A DNA stretch of 44,220 nt from Ilumatobacter sp. (lineage in GTDB: Bacteria; Actinomycetota; Acidimicrobiia; Acidimicrobiales; Ilumatobacteraceae), in the NCBI RefSeq assembly GCF_030065885.1, contig NZ_JASJCS010000027.1:1-44220 (forward strand), read 5' to 3'. Under the pieces are notes generated by a model. The model did no database searches and was not told where the DNA came from. It saw only the letters and a program-made list of their open reading frames with translations. A program made the position numbers and the translations under genes. This document shows positions 26,776 to 34,997 of this stretch, in pieces (position 1 is the stretch's first letter; the number at the start of each line of letters is the position of its first letter).

Positions 26776-27321
26776 GTGAGCGACTTCCCGCCACCCGGCG
26801 TCTCGCACGGCGGGCCGATCCTGATCGGGCTGTCCTTCCGCGACGCGTTCCGCGCCCAGGAGTTCCTGACGGCGATGCGGCGGCTCTCGAGCATCGGTTC
26901 GCTCCGGCTGCGCGACGCGGTGCTGGTCAGCAAGGACGCGTCGGGCGAGGTGCGCGTCCGCGAGACGATCGACCCGCAGCCGGGCCGGTCCGCCCTGTCC
27001 GGGGCGGTGTGGACCGGTCTGCTCGGCCTGCTCGTCGGTGGGCCGGTCGGGTGGATCGCGGGGCTGGGCGTCGGTGCAGGTGCCGGTGCGATCACGGCGA
27101 AGGTCGTCGACCTCGGCGTGCCCGACGAGTGGGTCGACTGGTTCCGCGAGGCCGTCGCCGAGGGGACGAGCACGATGGTGATCCTCGCCGAGGACGTCGA
27201 TCTCGCTGCGCTGCGCGACGAGGCGAAGCGGTTCGCCGGCGCCGACCTCGTGCACAGCACGTTGCCCGAAGCCTCGCTCGACGAGCTACGGCGGGCCCTC
27301 GAACCGGAAGGGGATGCGTGA
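26776..27321 (+). CDS. DUF1269-family protein with glycine-zipper helices
   Basis: The 181-aa protein begins with a ferredoxin-like N-terminal part (ILIGLSFRDAFRAQEFLTAMRRL, read in parts; DAVLVSKDASGEVRVRET). A Gly-rich hydrophobic hairpin follows at about residues 74-110 (SGAVWTGLLGLLVGGPVG, IAGLGVGAGAGAITAKV), then a C-terminal half (DEWVDWFREAVAEGTSTMVILAEDVD). This is the layout of DUF1269 proteins, whose function is unknown; the Gly-rich hairpin probably sits in or on the membrane. The GTG at 26776 is chosen because VSDFPPPG begins there after a -10-like hexamer, and longer starts lie in tRNA-proximal DNA. Its stop overlaps the GTG of the next gene, so they form an operon. Confidence 0.82.
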   Translation: MSDFPPPGVSHGGPILIGLSFRDAFRAQEFLTAMRRLSSIGSLRLRDAVLVSKDASGEVRVRETIDPQPGRSALSGAVWTGLLGLLVGGPVGWIAGLGVGAGAGAITAKVVDLGVPDEWVDWFREAVAEGTSTMVILAEDVDLAALRDEAKRFAGADLVHSTLPEASLDELRRALEPEGDA

Positions 27322-28694
27322 CCGGCAGGCCGCGCGACCGGACGCACCACGCCTACATCCGGGGTGAACGGGCGTCCGGGCGCTTCGCCCGTGTCGACAG
27401 TCGAGTCGTCATCTTCGGGTCGCTGTTCCTGGTGGCTGCCGTGCTGGTCGTCCTCGCGGCAGCCGAAGGTTCGCCCGACGACGCACTGGCCACGACGGTC
27501 GAGAGCTCCGAGCAGGACGGCGCTCCGGTGGTCGCCGGGACCGGCCCCACGGGCGACGGCGGGGCCGTGGCCGGCGACGACGCCGCGGTCGCCGGCGACA
27601 CCGCAGGGGCAACCATCCCGAGCACGACCACGAGCACGACCACGACGACGACCACCACCCTTCCGCTGGTGCCCGACGACGGCAAGACGTCGAGCGAGCG
27701 ACGGCTCGTCGACGCGTTCACGGTGTGGGACGACGACCTGCAGCCCAAGAGCATCGTCGCGTCCGGAGACGGGCTGTTCTTCGCCCAGAACATGATGTAC
27801 CGCCACAACGTGGCCATCTACGACCGCTCGGGCAACGAGGTGGCGGTGATCCCCGACGAGGTCGACCTGTCGGCGTTCGGGATCGCCGGGGGAGGGACTG
27901 CCCAGGGCTCGCCGGTCGAGGCGGCGTTCACCCCCGACGGCCGGTTCGTCTACGTGTCGAACTACAAGATGTTCGGCGACGGCTACAACCCGGTCGCCGA
28001 CGACGACTGCGACCGCGGGGATTGGGACGACAGCTTCGTCTACAAGATCGACGTCGGCCGGTTCGAGATCGTCGAGGTGATCCCAACCGGCGCCGTGCCG
28101 AAGTACCTCGCCGTGTCGCCCGACGGGTCGCGGCTCGTCGTGTCGAACTGGTGCGGTTTCGACGTGTCGGTCATCGACACCACCAGCGACTCCGAGCTCG
28201 GTCGCGTCGACGTCGGCCGCCATCCGCGCGGCGTCGCCATCACCAGCGATTCGCGGTTCGCCTACGTGACCGTGATGGGCGAGGCCCGGATCGACGTCGT
28301 CGACCTGCAGTCGCTGAACGTCGTCAACTCGATCGACGACGCGGCGGGCACCACCCCGCGCCACATCCTGCTGTCCGACGACGACCGCTACCTGTACGTC
28401 TCGAACCACCGCATGAACTCGGTGCGCAAGATCGACCTCAGCGTCGGGGCGGTCGATGGCATCGCCAGCACCGGTACCCAGACACGAACGATGGCGCTCG
28501 CCGACGACGGCGAGAGCCTCTACGTCGTGAACTACCAGGACGGCACGGTCAGCAAGGTCCGCACCAGCGACATGGAGATCCTGCAGACGGTCTACTCGGG
28601 CGTTCGCCCCGTCGGCATCACGTACGACCCCGAGACCCGTCAGGTCTGGGTCGCCAACTACGCCGGCAGCCTCCGCGTCTTCAACGACGAGTGA
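27318..28694 (+). CDS. Membrane-anchored YVTN/YncE-type beta-propeller protein
   Basis: The 458-aa protein has a short basic N-terminus and one membrane helix at about residues 33-53 (VVIFGSLFLVAAVLVVLAAA). A Thr/Ala/Gly-rich linker (about 60-118) precedes a seven-bladed propeller to the end, with repeats such as YLAVSPDGSRLVVSNWCGFDV, SVIDTTSDSELGRVDVGRHP and RGVAITSDSRFAYVTVMGEA. YVTN propellers are extracytoplasmic binding scaffolds; no catalytic site is seen. The GTG start at 27318 overlaps the DUF1269 stop (GTGA) and has a GAAGGGG ribosome site. A long upstream open frame in the same phase is only a shadow of the DUF1269 gene. Confidence 0.88.
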   Translation: MTGRPRDRTHHAYIRGERASGRFARVDSRVVIFGSLFLVAAVLVVLAAAEGSPDDALATTVESSEQDGAPVVAGTGPTGDGGAVAGDDAAVAGDTAGATIPSTTTSTTTTTTTTLPLVPDDGKTSSERRLVDAFTVWDDDLQPKSIVASGDGLFFAQNMMYRHNVAIYDRSGNEVAVIPDEVDLSAFGIAGGGTAQGSPVEAAFTPDGRFVYVSNYKMFGDGYNPVADDDCDRGDWDDSFVYKIDVGRFEIVEVIPTGAVPKYLAVSPDGSRLVVSNWCGFDVSVIDTTSDSELGRVDVGRHPRGVAITSDSRFAYVTVMGEARIDVVDLQSLNVVNSIDDAAGTTPRHILLSDDDRYLYVSNHRMNSVRKIDLSVGAVDGIASTGTQTRTMALADDGESLYVVNYQDGTVSKVRTSDMEILQTVYSGVRPVGITYDPETRQVWVANYAGSLRVFNDE

Positions 28695-28752
28695 CCGCGC
28701 GGCGTGCGCCATCTCATCATCTCTGCGACACCCCGTCGTCAGGATGGGCGAC

Positions 28753-28977
28753 ATGACCAACCGCCGCATCACCATCTCGTGCGACGACTGCTCGATGCAG
28801 TGCACGGCGACCTGCGACGACTGCGTCGTGTCGTTCGTCCTGCGCGACGAGCCCGGCGAGGAGGCACCGATGGTGCTCGACCTCGAACAAGCCCGCGTCG
28901 TGCGCCTGTTCAGCCACGCCGGCCTCGTCCCCGACCTGAAGTACGACGTCGCCGGGCACGGCCGGTTCGCGGGTTGA
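28753..28977 (+). CDS. Small Cys-rich protein (74 aa)
   Basis: The short protein has a dense cysteine cluster near its N-terminus, CDDCSMQCTATCDDCVVSFV, which is two CxDC pairs and two single Cys. A C-terminal part follows (MVLDLEQARVVRLFSHAGLVPDLKYD). The cluster could hold a zinc ion or an Fe-S centre. It has no signal peptide. Its function is unknown, though the pattern looks like a conserved small actinobacterial protein. I chose the ATG at 28753 (TNRRITISCDDC); an in-frame ATG at 28744 would add three residues and neither has a convincing ribosome site. The 151 bp after it hold only the leader of the next gene. Confidence 0.75.
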   Translation: MTNRRITISCDDCSMQCTATCDDCVVSFVLRDEPGEEAPMVLDLEQARVVRLFSHAGLVPDLKYDVAGHGRFAG

Positions 28978-29128
28978 CGCCCGGGCCCCGGCCACGGCCG
29001 CCGACTGGGTCGTCGACACGCACCGACCGGAATCTGGGCCCGCGTGTCGAATCACGTGACCGTCGTCCGTCTCTTGTCTGACGGCGTCGCCGTCGACTCG
29101 ACAACGGTCAAGGAGAAGGAGGCCTGAC

Positions 29129-29443
29129 ATGGCCAAGTACGTGTTCACCTACCACGGCGGTGCCGGCATGGCGGAGGATCCCGAGGAGATCGCCCGGGTG
29201 ATGGAGGCGTGGGGCGCCTGGTTCGCCACCATGGGCGACGCCGTCGTCGACGGCGGCAACCCGGTCGGCGCCACCAAGACCGTCGCCGCCGACGGTTCGG
29301 TCACCGACGGTAGCGGCGCCGAGGTCGGCGGCTACTCGATCATCAGCGCCGACAGCATCCACGACGCGGTCGCGCACGCCAAGGGCTGCCCCGTCCTCGA
29401 GGGCGGCGGCCGCGTCGAGGTGCACGAAGCCATCGACATGTGA
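29129..29443 (+). CDS. YCII-domain protein
   Basis: The 104-aa protein has the YCII/DGPF-like layout: MAKYVFTYHGG strand, a helix (DPEEIARVMEAWGAWFATMGDAV), VVDGGNPVG, and YSIISADSIHDAVAHAKGCPVLEGGGRVEVHEAID (read in parts). YCII-like proteins are dimeric alpha+beta barrels, some fused to sigma factors or with oxidoreductase-like roles; the substrate is unknown. A strong ribosome site (GGAGAAGGAGG) precedes the ATG. It is followed 16 nt later by queG, which seems to have its own promoter. Confidence 0.88.
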   Translation: MAKYVFTYHGGAGMAEDPEEIARVMEAWGAWFATMGDAVVDGGNPVGATKTVAADGSVTDGSGAEVGGYSIISADSIHDAVAHAKGCPVLEGGGRVEVHEAIDM

Positions 29444-29447
29444 CCCG

Positions 29448-29453
29448 TACGCT
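29448..29453 (+). promoter_or_regulatory. -10 element of a leaderless promoter (queG)
   Basis: TACGCT lies 6 nt before the GTG at 29460. Confidence 0.5.
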
Positions 29454-29459
29454 GGCGGG

Positions 29460-30524
29460 GTGCGGCAGCCCGAACCACCCCCGAGCTGGGACGAGATCGT
29501 CGATCTCGGTGCCCGGTTCGGCATCCCCCATCTGGGTGTCGCCCCCGCCGGCGTGCTCGAACGTGCTCGTGCCGCGCTGCACGAGCGCAAGGCCGCCGGC
29601 CTACACGCCGGCATGAACTTCACGTATCGCAACCCCGACCGTTCGACCGACCCACGGCGTGCCGTCGAGGGCGCTCGGTCGATCATCGTCGCCGCCCGCC
29701 CGTACCGGGCCACCGACGAGCCCGGCCGTCCCGCCGGCACGCAGGCCCGCATCGGTCGGTATGCCTGGGTCGACCACTACGCCCCGCTCCGAGTCGGGCT
29801 CCGGGAGATCGCCAGGCGCCTCAAGCGCGCCGGTGAGCGAGCCGTCGCCTTCGCCGACGACAACGCCGTCGTCGACCGCGAGGTCGCCCACCTCGGCGGC
29901 CTCGGCTGGTTCGGCAAGAACGCGAACATCCTGCTGCCGGGTGCCGGCAGCTACTTCGTGCTCGGCTCGATCATCACGACCGCGGAGTACCCGGCGAGCC
30001 GGCCGGTCGAGGACGGCTGTGGTACCTGCCGGCGCTGCCTCGACGGGTGTCCGACCGGTGCGATCGTCGCGCCCGGCGTGGTCGACGCGAACCGGTGCCT
30101 CGCGTGGCTCGTGCAGCAACCGGGCACGTTCCCGGTCGAGTTCCGCGAGGCGCTCGACGACCGGCTCTACGGCTGCGACGACTGCCAGGAGGTCTGCCCG
30201 CCCACCATCCGGCTCGGCGAGCGCCACCGCATCGCCCTCGGCGACGACTCGTCCCAGCCGACGGTGCGTGCGTGGGTCGACGTGCTCGATCTGCTCGAGT
30301 CCGACGACGACGAGCTGCTCGCGCGCCACGGTCACTGGTACATCGCCGGCCGGAACCCGGCGTGGCTGCGCCGGAACGCCCTGATCGTCCTCGGCAACCG
30401 CGGTGACGCCGGCGACGAGCGGACACGGCGCGTGCTGCACGAGTATCGGGCCCACACCCATCCGATCCTGCGCGAGCACGCCGACTGGGCGGCCGGTCGC
30501 CTCGGGCTGCTGTCGGTCCCGTGA
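29460..30524 (+). CDS. queG: Epoxyqueuosine reductase
   Basis: The 354-aa enzyme performs the last step of queuosine synthesis, reducing epoxyqueuosine in tRNA with a cobalamin and two [4Fe-4S] clusters. Visible features are FADDNAVVDREVAHLGGLGW with the catalytic Asp region, WFGKN, the first cluster set at about residues 187-197 (CGTCRRCLDGCP), a further Cys at 212, and the second set in YGCDDCQEVCPP. A C-terminal HEAT-like helix pair (AWLRRNALIVLGN) binds tRNA in the family. The length is normal. The GTG at 29460 follows a -10 hexamer by 6 nt (leaderless). The stop overlaps the GTG of the glycosyltransferase gene. Confidence 0.95.
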   Translation: MRQPEPPPSWDEIVDLGARFGIPHLGVAPAGVLERARAALHERKAAGLHAGMNFTYRNPDRSTDPRRAVEGARSIIVAARPYRATDEPGRPAGTQARIGRYAWVDHYAPLRVGLREIARRLKRAGERAVAFADDNAVVDREVAHLGGLGWFGKNANILLPGAGSYFVLGSIITTAEYPASRPVEDGCGTCRRCLDGCPTGAIVAPGVVDANRCLAWLVQQPGTFPVEFREALDDRLYGCDDCQEVCPPTIRLGERHRIALGDDSSQPTVRAWVDVLDLLESDDDELLARHGHWYIAGRNPAWLRRNALIVLGNRGDAGDERTRRVLHEYRAHTHPILREHADWAAGRLGLLSVP

Positions 30525-31657
30525 AGCACCTCCTCGTCACGAACGACTTCCCGCCGAAGATCGGAGGCATCCAATCGCTGCTCTGGGAGTGGTGGCGCCG
30601 CCTGCCCCCGGAACGGTTCGCAGTGCTGACCAGCCCGCACCACGGTGCCGACGAATTCGACCGCGAGCAGCCGTTCCGGATCGAGCGCATCCCCGAACCC
30701 GTGCTGCTCCCGCATCCGCTGATGGTCCGCCGCGTCGACTCGCTGGCCCGGGAGATCGGGGCCGACCTCGTCGTGCTCGACCCGGCCGTGCCGCTCGGGC
30801 TGATCGGACCCTCGGTGGCGTTGCCCTACGACGTCGTGCTGCACGGCGCCGAGGTCACCGTGCCAGGTCGGCTGCCGGGCACCAAGCAGGGCCTCGCACA
30901 TGTGCTGCGCAACGCACGCCACGTGATCGCAGCCGGGCAGTACCCGGCCGCCGAAGCGAACCGAGCGGCCGGGCGCGAGCTGCCGACCACCGTCGTGCCC
31001 CCGGGCGTCGACACCGACCGGTTCCGCCCGCTCGGCGACGGCGAGCGTGCCGCGGCCCGCCGCGACCTCGGCCTGCCGGTCGACGGCCGGCTCATCGTCG
31101 GCGTGTCCCGGCTCGTGCCGCGGAAGGGATTCGACACTGCGATCCGCGCCGTGGCGCGACTGCGCCATCGGTACCCCGACCTGGTGCTGGCCATCGCCGG
31201 GAAGGGGCGCGACGACGGTCGCCTGCGTCGCCTCGCCGCCGAGCTCGACGCGCCGGTCACGTTCCTCGGCCGCGTCGGCCACGACGATCTTCCACGTCTC
31301 TACGGGTGTGCCGACGTCTTCACGATGCTGTGCCGCAATCGATGGGGCGGCCTCGAGCAGGAGGGCTTCGGCATCGTCTTCGTCGAGGCGGCCGCGTGCG
31401 GGGTCCCGCAGGTGGCCGGTGACAGCGGCGGCGCGGCCGAGGCCGTCGCCGACGGCGAGACCGGCCTGGTGATCGAGCAGCCGGGCGACGAGACCGCGGT
31501 CGCCAGAGCCGCCGACGCGTTCTCACAGCTGCTCGACGACCCGGCCGAGCGCGCGCACATGGCTGCCGCGTCACGGCGGCGGGCCGAGCGCGAGTTCTCC
31601 TACGACGTCCTCGCGGCCCGCCTCGCCGCCGCCCTCGACATCGACGGCATCGACTGA
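30521..31657 (+). CDS. pimB: GT-B glycosyltransferase (GT4), PimB-like mannosyltransferase
   Basis: The 378-aa enzyme has the N-terminal VTNDFPPKIGGIQSLLWEW motif typical of actinobacterial PimB/MgtB enzymes. The second Rossmann half has GVSRLVPRKGFDTAIRA, the VPPGVDTDRFRP linker, and the nucleotide-sugar binding EQEGFGIVFVEAAACGVP motif (EX7E type). PimB transfers the second mannose from GDP-mannose to phosphatidylinositol monomannoside on the cytoplasmic face of the membrane. Related GT4 enzymes with other acceptors look alike, so the symbol is tentative. The GTG start overlaps the queG stop by 4 nt (GTGA), which implies translational coupling. Confidence 0.85.
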   Translation: MKHLLVTNDFPPKIGGIQSLLWEWWRRLPPERFAVLTSPHHGADEFDREQPFRIERIPEPVLLPHPLMVRRVDSLAREIGADLVVLDPAVPLGLIGPSVALPYDVVLHGAEVTVPGRLPGTKQGLAHVLRNARHVIAAGQYPAAEANRAAGRELPTTVVPPGVDTDRFRPLGDGERAAARRDLGLPVDGRLIVGVSRLVPRKGFDTAIRAVARLRHRYPDLVLAIAGKGRDDGRLRRLAAELDAPVTFLGRVGHDDLPRLYGCADVFTMLCRNRWGGLEQEGFGIVFVEAAACGVPQVAGDSGGAAEAVADGETGLVIEQPGDETAVARAADAFSQLLDDPAERAHMAAASRRRAEREFSYDVLAARLAAALDIDGID

Positions 31658-31662
31658 CGACT

Positions 31663-31698
31663 CGATCGACGCACTGATCGACGCACCGATCGACGCAC
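31663..31698. repeat. 12-bp tandem repeat, three copies
   Basis: GATCGACGCAC recurs at 31664, 31676 and 31688 with a 12-bp period, directly after the glycosyltransferase stop. It is short, intergenic and not palindromic beyond GATC. It may be slippage from the end of the gene. Confidence 0.6.
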
Positions 31699-31757
31699 CG
31701 CCGTCGGGCCGGCGGGCCGGAACACGGTTCGCGGTGACGCGGCGGCCCCGGTGCTCG

Positions 31758-31763
31758 TAGCCT
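31758..31763 (+). promoter_or_regulatory. -10 element of a leaderless promoter (membrane protein)
   Basis: TAGCCT lies 6 nt before the GTG at 31770. Confidence 0.5.
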
Positions 31764-31769
31764 GGCGGA

Positions 31770-32276
31770 GTGACCGAACGAGCGGCACCGGCGGGCGACT
31801 GGATCGTCCGGGGCAACCTCGCCGCCACCGCGCTGTTCGCCGTCACCGCGTCCTATGCGGCAGTCGTCTTCAACACGCCGTCGCAGTGGATCGGCGCAGT
31901 CACCGCGATGGTGCTGTTCGCCGTCGGCGTCGTCGCGTTCCTCTGGTCGTACTGGAGCGCAGTCCAGCGCAGCCGTTCACACCAGATCGCCGTCAGCCAG
32001 CTGTACGTGCTGCTCGGTCCCGCGATCCCCGCGCCGGTCCGCAGGGTCATGAACGTGACCCTGCTGGCCCAGTTCGTCATCGCGATCGCCACGACGCTGG
32101 CTCGGCCGAACGGTCCCGACGGCAATCCCGGCTCGTCGCTTGCGGTCGGTTTCCTCGTGCCGATGCTCGGTTTCGGCCTCAACGGCCTGTGGGCCTCGGC
32201 CCACGGCAACTTCGCGACGCGCACCGACGTCCCCACTTCAAACAGCGAAATCAGGCAGAATGCAGACCATGGCTGA
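31770..32276 (+). CDS. Four-helix membrane protein of unknown function
   Basis: The 168-aa protein has four hydrophobic helices at about residues 17-36, 41-62, 92-108 and 125-145, with short polar ends. I do not recognise a family. The GTG start at 31770 is supported by a -10 hexamer 6 nt upstream. Its last 8 nt overlap the start of the SRPBCC gene, so the two are co-transcribed and perhaps coupled. Confidence 0.8.
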   Translation: MTERAAPAGDWIVRGNLAATALFAVTASYAAVVFNTPSQWIGAVTAMVLFAVGVVAFLWSYWSAVQRSRSHQIAVSQLYVLLGPAIPAPVRRVMNVTLLAQFVIAIATTLARPNGPDGNPGSSLAVGFLVPMLGFGLNGLWASAHGNFATRTDVPTSNSEIRQNADHG

Positions 32277-32703
32277 GACCGCCACCGAGTCCATCACCAT
32301 CGCTGCGCCCCCCGATCGGGTCTGGGCCATCGCGATCGACCTCGAGGCGTACCCGGTCTGGACACACGACGTGAAGGACGTCGTGATCACCCACCGCGAC
32401 GAGGAGGGTCGGCCGAGCACGGTCGAGTTCCGGACGTCGGCGCTCGGCCGCAGCACCCACTACACGCTCGCCTACGACTACTCCGACGCGCCGAACGCCC
32501 TCGCCTGGAGCATGATCAAGGGCGACATCCAGCGATCGATCGACGGCGCCTTCCGGTTCGAACCCACCGGCAACGGCCAGACCCACGTGCACTACGACCT
32601 CGCGATCGAGCTGGTCGTCCCGCTGCCCGGCTTCGTGAAGCGCCGCGCCGAGCGCCGCATCCTCAACGCCATCAAGGAACTCAAGGCGTTCGCCGAGGCG
32701 TGA
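32269..32703 (+). CDS. SRPBCC (START/polyketide-cyclase-like) protein
   Basis: The 144-aa protein has the helix-grip sequence pattern of the SRPBCC family: ESITIAAPPDRVWAIAIDLEAYPVWTHDVKDVVI (read in parts) at the N-terminus, VEFRTSALGRSTHYTLAYDY strands, WSMIKGD, and the long C-terminal helix FVKRRAERRILNAIKELKAFAE. Such proteins bind hydrophobic ligands in a deep cavity. No catalytic residue can be assigned. I chose the ATG at 32269, which gives the usual family N-terminus; the ATG at 32260, three codons upstream, is possible and has a closer AGG. It overlaps the membrane protein gene. Confidence 0.88.
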   Translation: MAETATESITIAAPPDRVWAIAIDLEAYPVWTHDVKDVVITHRDEEGRPSTVEFRTSALGRSTHYTLAYDYSDAPNALAWSMIKGDIQRSIDGAFRFEPTGNGQTHVHYDLAIELVVPLPGFVKRRAERRILNAIKELKAFAEA

Positions 32704-32733
32704 TGCTCGCCGAGGTGTGATGGAGCTGCCCCG

Positions 32734-33678
32734 ATGAGCGTGGGGCGCAGCGTCGGCATCGACGTCGGCGGCACGAAGTGCCTCGGCGTCGTGCTCACCG
32801 ACGACGGCACGGTCGTCACCGAGGACCGACGGCCGACGCCGCGCGGTCCGGGCAGCCTGCCGGCCCTGATCGAGACGCTCGCCGAGCTCGCCGAGTCGCT
32901 CGGCCCGTACGACCACCTCGGCGTCGGGGTGCCCGGCCTCGTCACGCGCTCCGGTGTGCTCCGTGCCGCCCCCAACCTCGACGGCGTCGCCGAGTTCGAC
33001 GTCGCCGGTTTGCTCGGCGAGCGGATGGGTCATCCGGTCCAGGTCGACAACGACGCCACCGGTGCGGCGCTCGCCGAGTGGCGGTTCGGCGCCGGCCGGG
33101 GCGCGACCGACATGGTGCTGGTCACGCTGGGCACCGGCATCGGTGGAGGCCTCGTGGCGGGCGGTCAGCTCCAGCGCGGCAACCACGGCTTCACCGGGGA
33201 GTACGGCCACATGGTCGTCGATCCGGACGGACCGCCCTGTCCGTGTGGGCGCCGCGGCTGCTGGGAGCGGTACGCGTCGGGTTCAGGGCTCGCACGGCTG
33301 GCGCGCGAAGCGGCCGTCGGGCGTCGCGTCAGCCGCGTGCTCGAGATCGCCGGCGGCGACCCCGAGGCGGTCCGCGGCGAGATGGTCCAGCAGGCCGCCC
33401 GCGAGGGCGACGCCGACTCGATCGCCGTCATCGACGACTTCGGCCGCTGGGTGGCGCTCGGGTTGGTCAACCTCACCAACGCGCTCGACCCCGAGATGTT
33501 CGTGCTGGGGGGCGGGCTCGCAGCCGGCGCCGACCTGTACCTCGATCCGATCCGCACGTGGTTCCGCGAGCTGATCTACCAACCCGAGCTGCGCCCGATG
33601 CCGCGGGTCGCGTTCGCGGAATGGGGTGAGCAGGCGGGCGCGGTCGGCGCTGCGCTCCTCCACACGGTGCACGGATGA
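32734..33678 (+). CDS. glk: ROK-family glucokinase
   Basis: The 314-aa enzyme phosphorylates glucose to glucose 6-phosphate in the cytoplasm. It has the phosphate-1 motif GIDVGGTKC at residues 8-16, VDNDATGAAL with catalytic Asp107, VTLGTGIGGG, and the ROK zinc site His159, Cys169, Cys171 and Cys176 (GEYGHM, CPCGRRGCWE). The length is normal for ROK glucokinases. Other ROK sugar kinases share these motifs, so the sugar is inferred. It is preceded by GGAG 8 nt upstream and followed directly by an MFS gene whose ATG overlaps its stop, which suggests a sugar-linked pair. Confidence 0.9.
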   Translation: MSVGRSVGIDVGGTKCLGVVLTDDGTVVTEDRRPTPRGPGSLPALIETLAELAESLGPYDHLGVGVPGLVTRSGVLRAAPNLDGVAEFDVAGLLGERMGHPVQVDNDATGAALAEWRFGAGRGATDMVLVTLGTGIGGGLVAGGQLQRGNHGFTGEYGHMVVDPDGPPCPCGRRGCWERYASGSGLARLAREAAVGRRVSRVLEIAGGDPEAVRGEMVQQAAREGDADSIAVIDDFGRWVALGLVNLTNALDPEMFVLGGGLAAGADLYLDPIRTWFRELIYQPELRPMPRVAFAEWGEQAGAVGAALLHTVHG

Positions 33679-34997
33679 GGGCGCCCGGCGTCCGCCGTGA
33701 CGCCCTGCTGCCCCTCTATCTCGTCAGTCTGATCGGCGCGCTCGGCTTCTCGATCGTCCTGCCGTTCCTCGTGTTCCTGATCGAAGAGTTCGGCGGCAAC
33801 GCGTTCGTGTACGGCCTGGTCGGCGCGACCTATCCTGCCTTCCAGTTCGTCGGCGCGCCGGTGCTCGGTCGGTGGTCCGACCGGATGGGGCGGCGCAAGG
33901 TGCTCCTCATCAGCCAGCTCGGCACGCTGGCCTCGTGGGTGTTGTTCGCGATCGCCCTCTTCCTGCCCGTCGACGCGATCACCGACGTGTCCATGCCCGT
34001 GCTCGGCGACTTCACGCTCACCGTGCCGCTGCTGGTCGTGTTCGTCGCTCGAGCCGTCGACGGGCTGACCGGCGGGAACGTGTCGGTCGCGAACGCCTAC
34101 GTCGCCGACGTGTCGACCGAGGACACCCGCGCCCGCAACTTCGGCCGCATGGGCGTCGCGTTCAGCACCGGCATGATCGGCGGCCCCGCCCTGGCGAGTG
34201 TCCTGGGAGTGATCAGCACGAGCACGAAGCTCCCCGTGTTCGCGGCGATGTTGATCGCCGCGGTCACCGCCGTGATCATCTACGTCGCCCTGCCGGAGTC
34301 GTCGCCGTGCACCGGTGACCTCACCAGCCCCGAGGTCTCGGCGTTCGTCGTCCAGGGCCGGGAACACCGGGACTGCCACTACGCCGCCCAGGCCGCCGAG
34401 GTCGACAAGGAGGCACCCCTCGCGCAGACCGGCGTGCGCTTCACGCTCGGTCTGCAGTTCGCGATCCTGCTGGCGTTCAACCTCTACTACGCAGCGTTCC
34501 CGGTGTACGCGGCGACCGAGCTCGACTGGTCGGTGCAGGACGTCGGGCTCTACTTCTCGATCCTGGCGGGGTTGCTCGTCGTCGTCGAGGGGCCCGTGCT
34601 GTCGCGCGTGTCGAAGCGGTTCACCGAGTGGCAGCTCGTCGTCGCCGGGTTGGTCGTCATGGCGGTGCACTTCCTGGTGCTGATGGTCGCGGAGGGCAAC
34701 CAGGTGTACGCGGCCACGGCGCTCTTTGCGATCGGCAACGGCATCATGTGGCCGTCGGTGTCGTCGTTCCTGTCCAGCTTGGCGAGCGCTCCGACGCAGG
34801 GCACGGTGCAGGGCTTCGCCGGGAGCGTGTCGAGCCTCGCCAGCATCGTGGGCCTGCTGATCGGCGGCGCGATCTTCACGAGCCTCGAGGGCGGCGTGTT
34901 CGGGTTGTCCGGCGTGGTGATGTTCTTCAGCGCACTCCTGGCGGTGCACCTGCGGAGCTACTCGTCGGCGGTGCCTCGGGCCCCGGTGGCGGCGTAG
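33675..34997 (+). CDS. MFS transporter
   Basis: The 440-aa protein has about 12 membrane helices in two halves. MFS motif A is clear between helices 2 and 3 (GRWSDRMGRRKVL), and the central cytoplasmic loop is at about residues 210-260 with a Cys/His-containing stretch (HRDCHYAAQAAEVDKEAP). It looks like the drug/proton antiporter side of the family (LVSLIGALGFSIVLPFLVFL). The start overlaps the glucokinase stop (ATGA). The last 40 nt overlap the convergent pyrophosphatase gene. The substrate is unknown; sugar uptake is possible from its neighbour, but the sequence style suggests efflux. Confidence 0.88.
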   Translation: MRAPGVRRDALLPLYLVSLIGALGFSIVLPFLVFLIEEFGGNAFVYGLVGATYPAFQFVGAPVLGRWSDRMGRRKVLLISQLGTLASWVLFAIALFLPVDAITDVSMPVLGDFTLTVPLLVVFVARAVDGLTGGNVSVANAYVADVSTEDTRARNFGRMGVAFSTGMIGGPALASVLGVISTSTKLPVFAAMLIAAVTAVIIYVALPESSPCTGDLTSPEVSAFVVQGREHRDCHYAAQAAEVDKEAPLAQTGVRFTLGLQFAILLAFNLYYAAFPVYAATELDWSVQDVGLYFSILAGLLVVVEGPVLSRVSKRFTEWQLVVAGLVVMAVHFLVLMVAEGNQVYAATALFAIGNGIMWPSVSSFLSSLASAPTQGTVQGFAGSVSSLASIVGLLIGGAIFTSLEGGVFGLSGVVMFFSALLAVHLRSYSSAVPRAPVAA

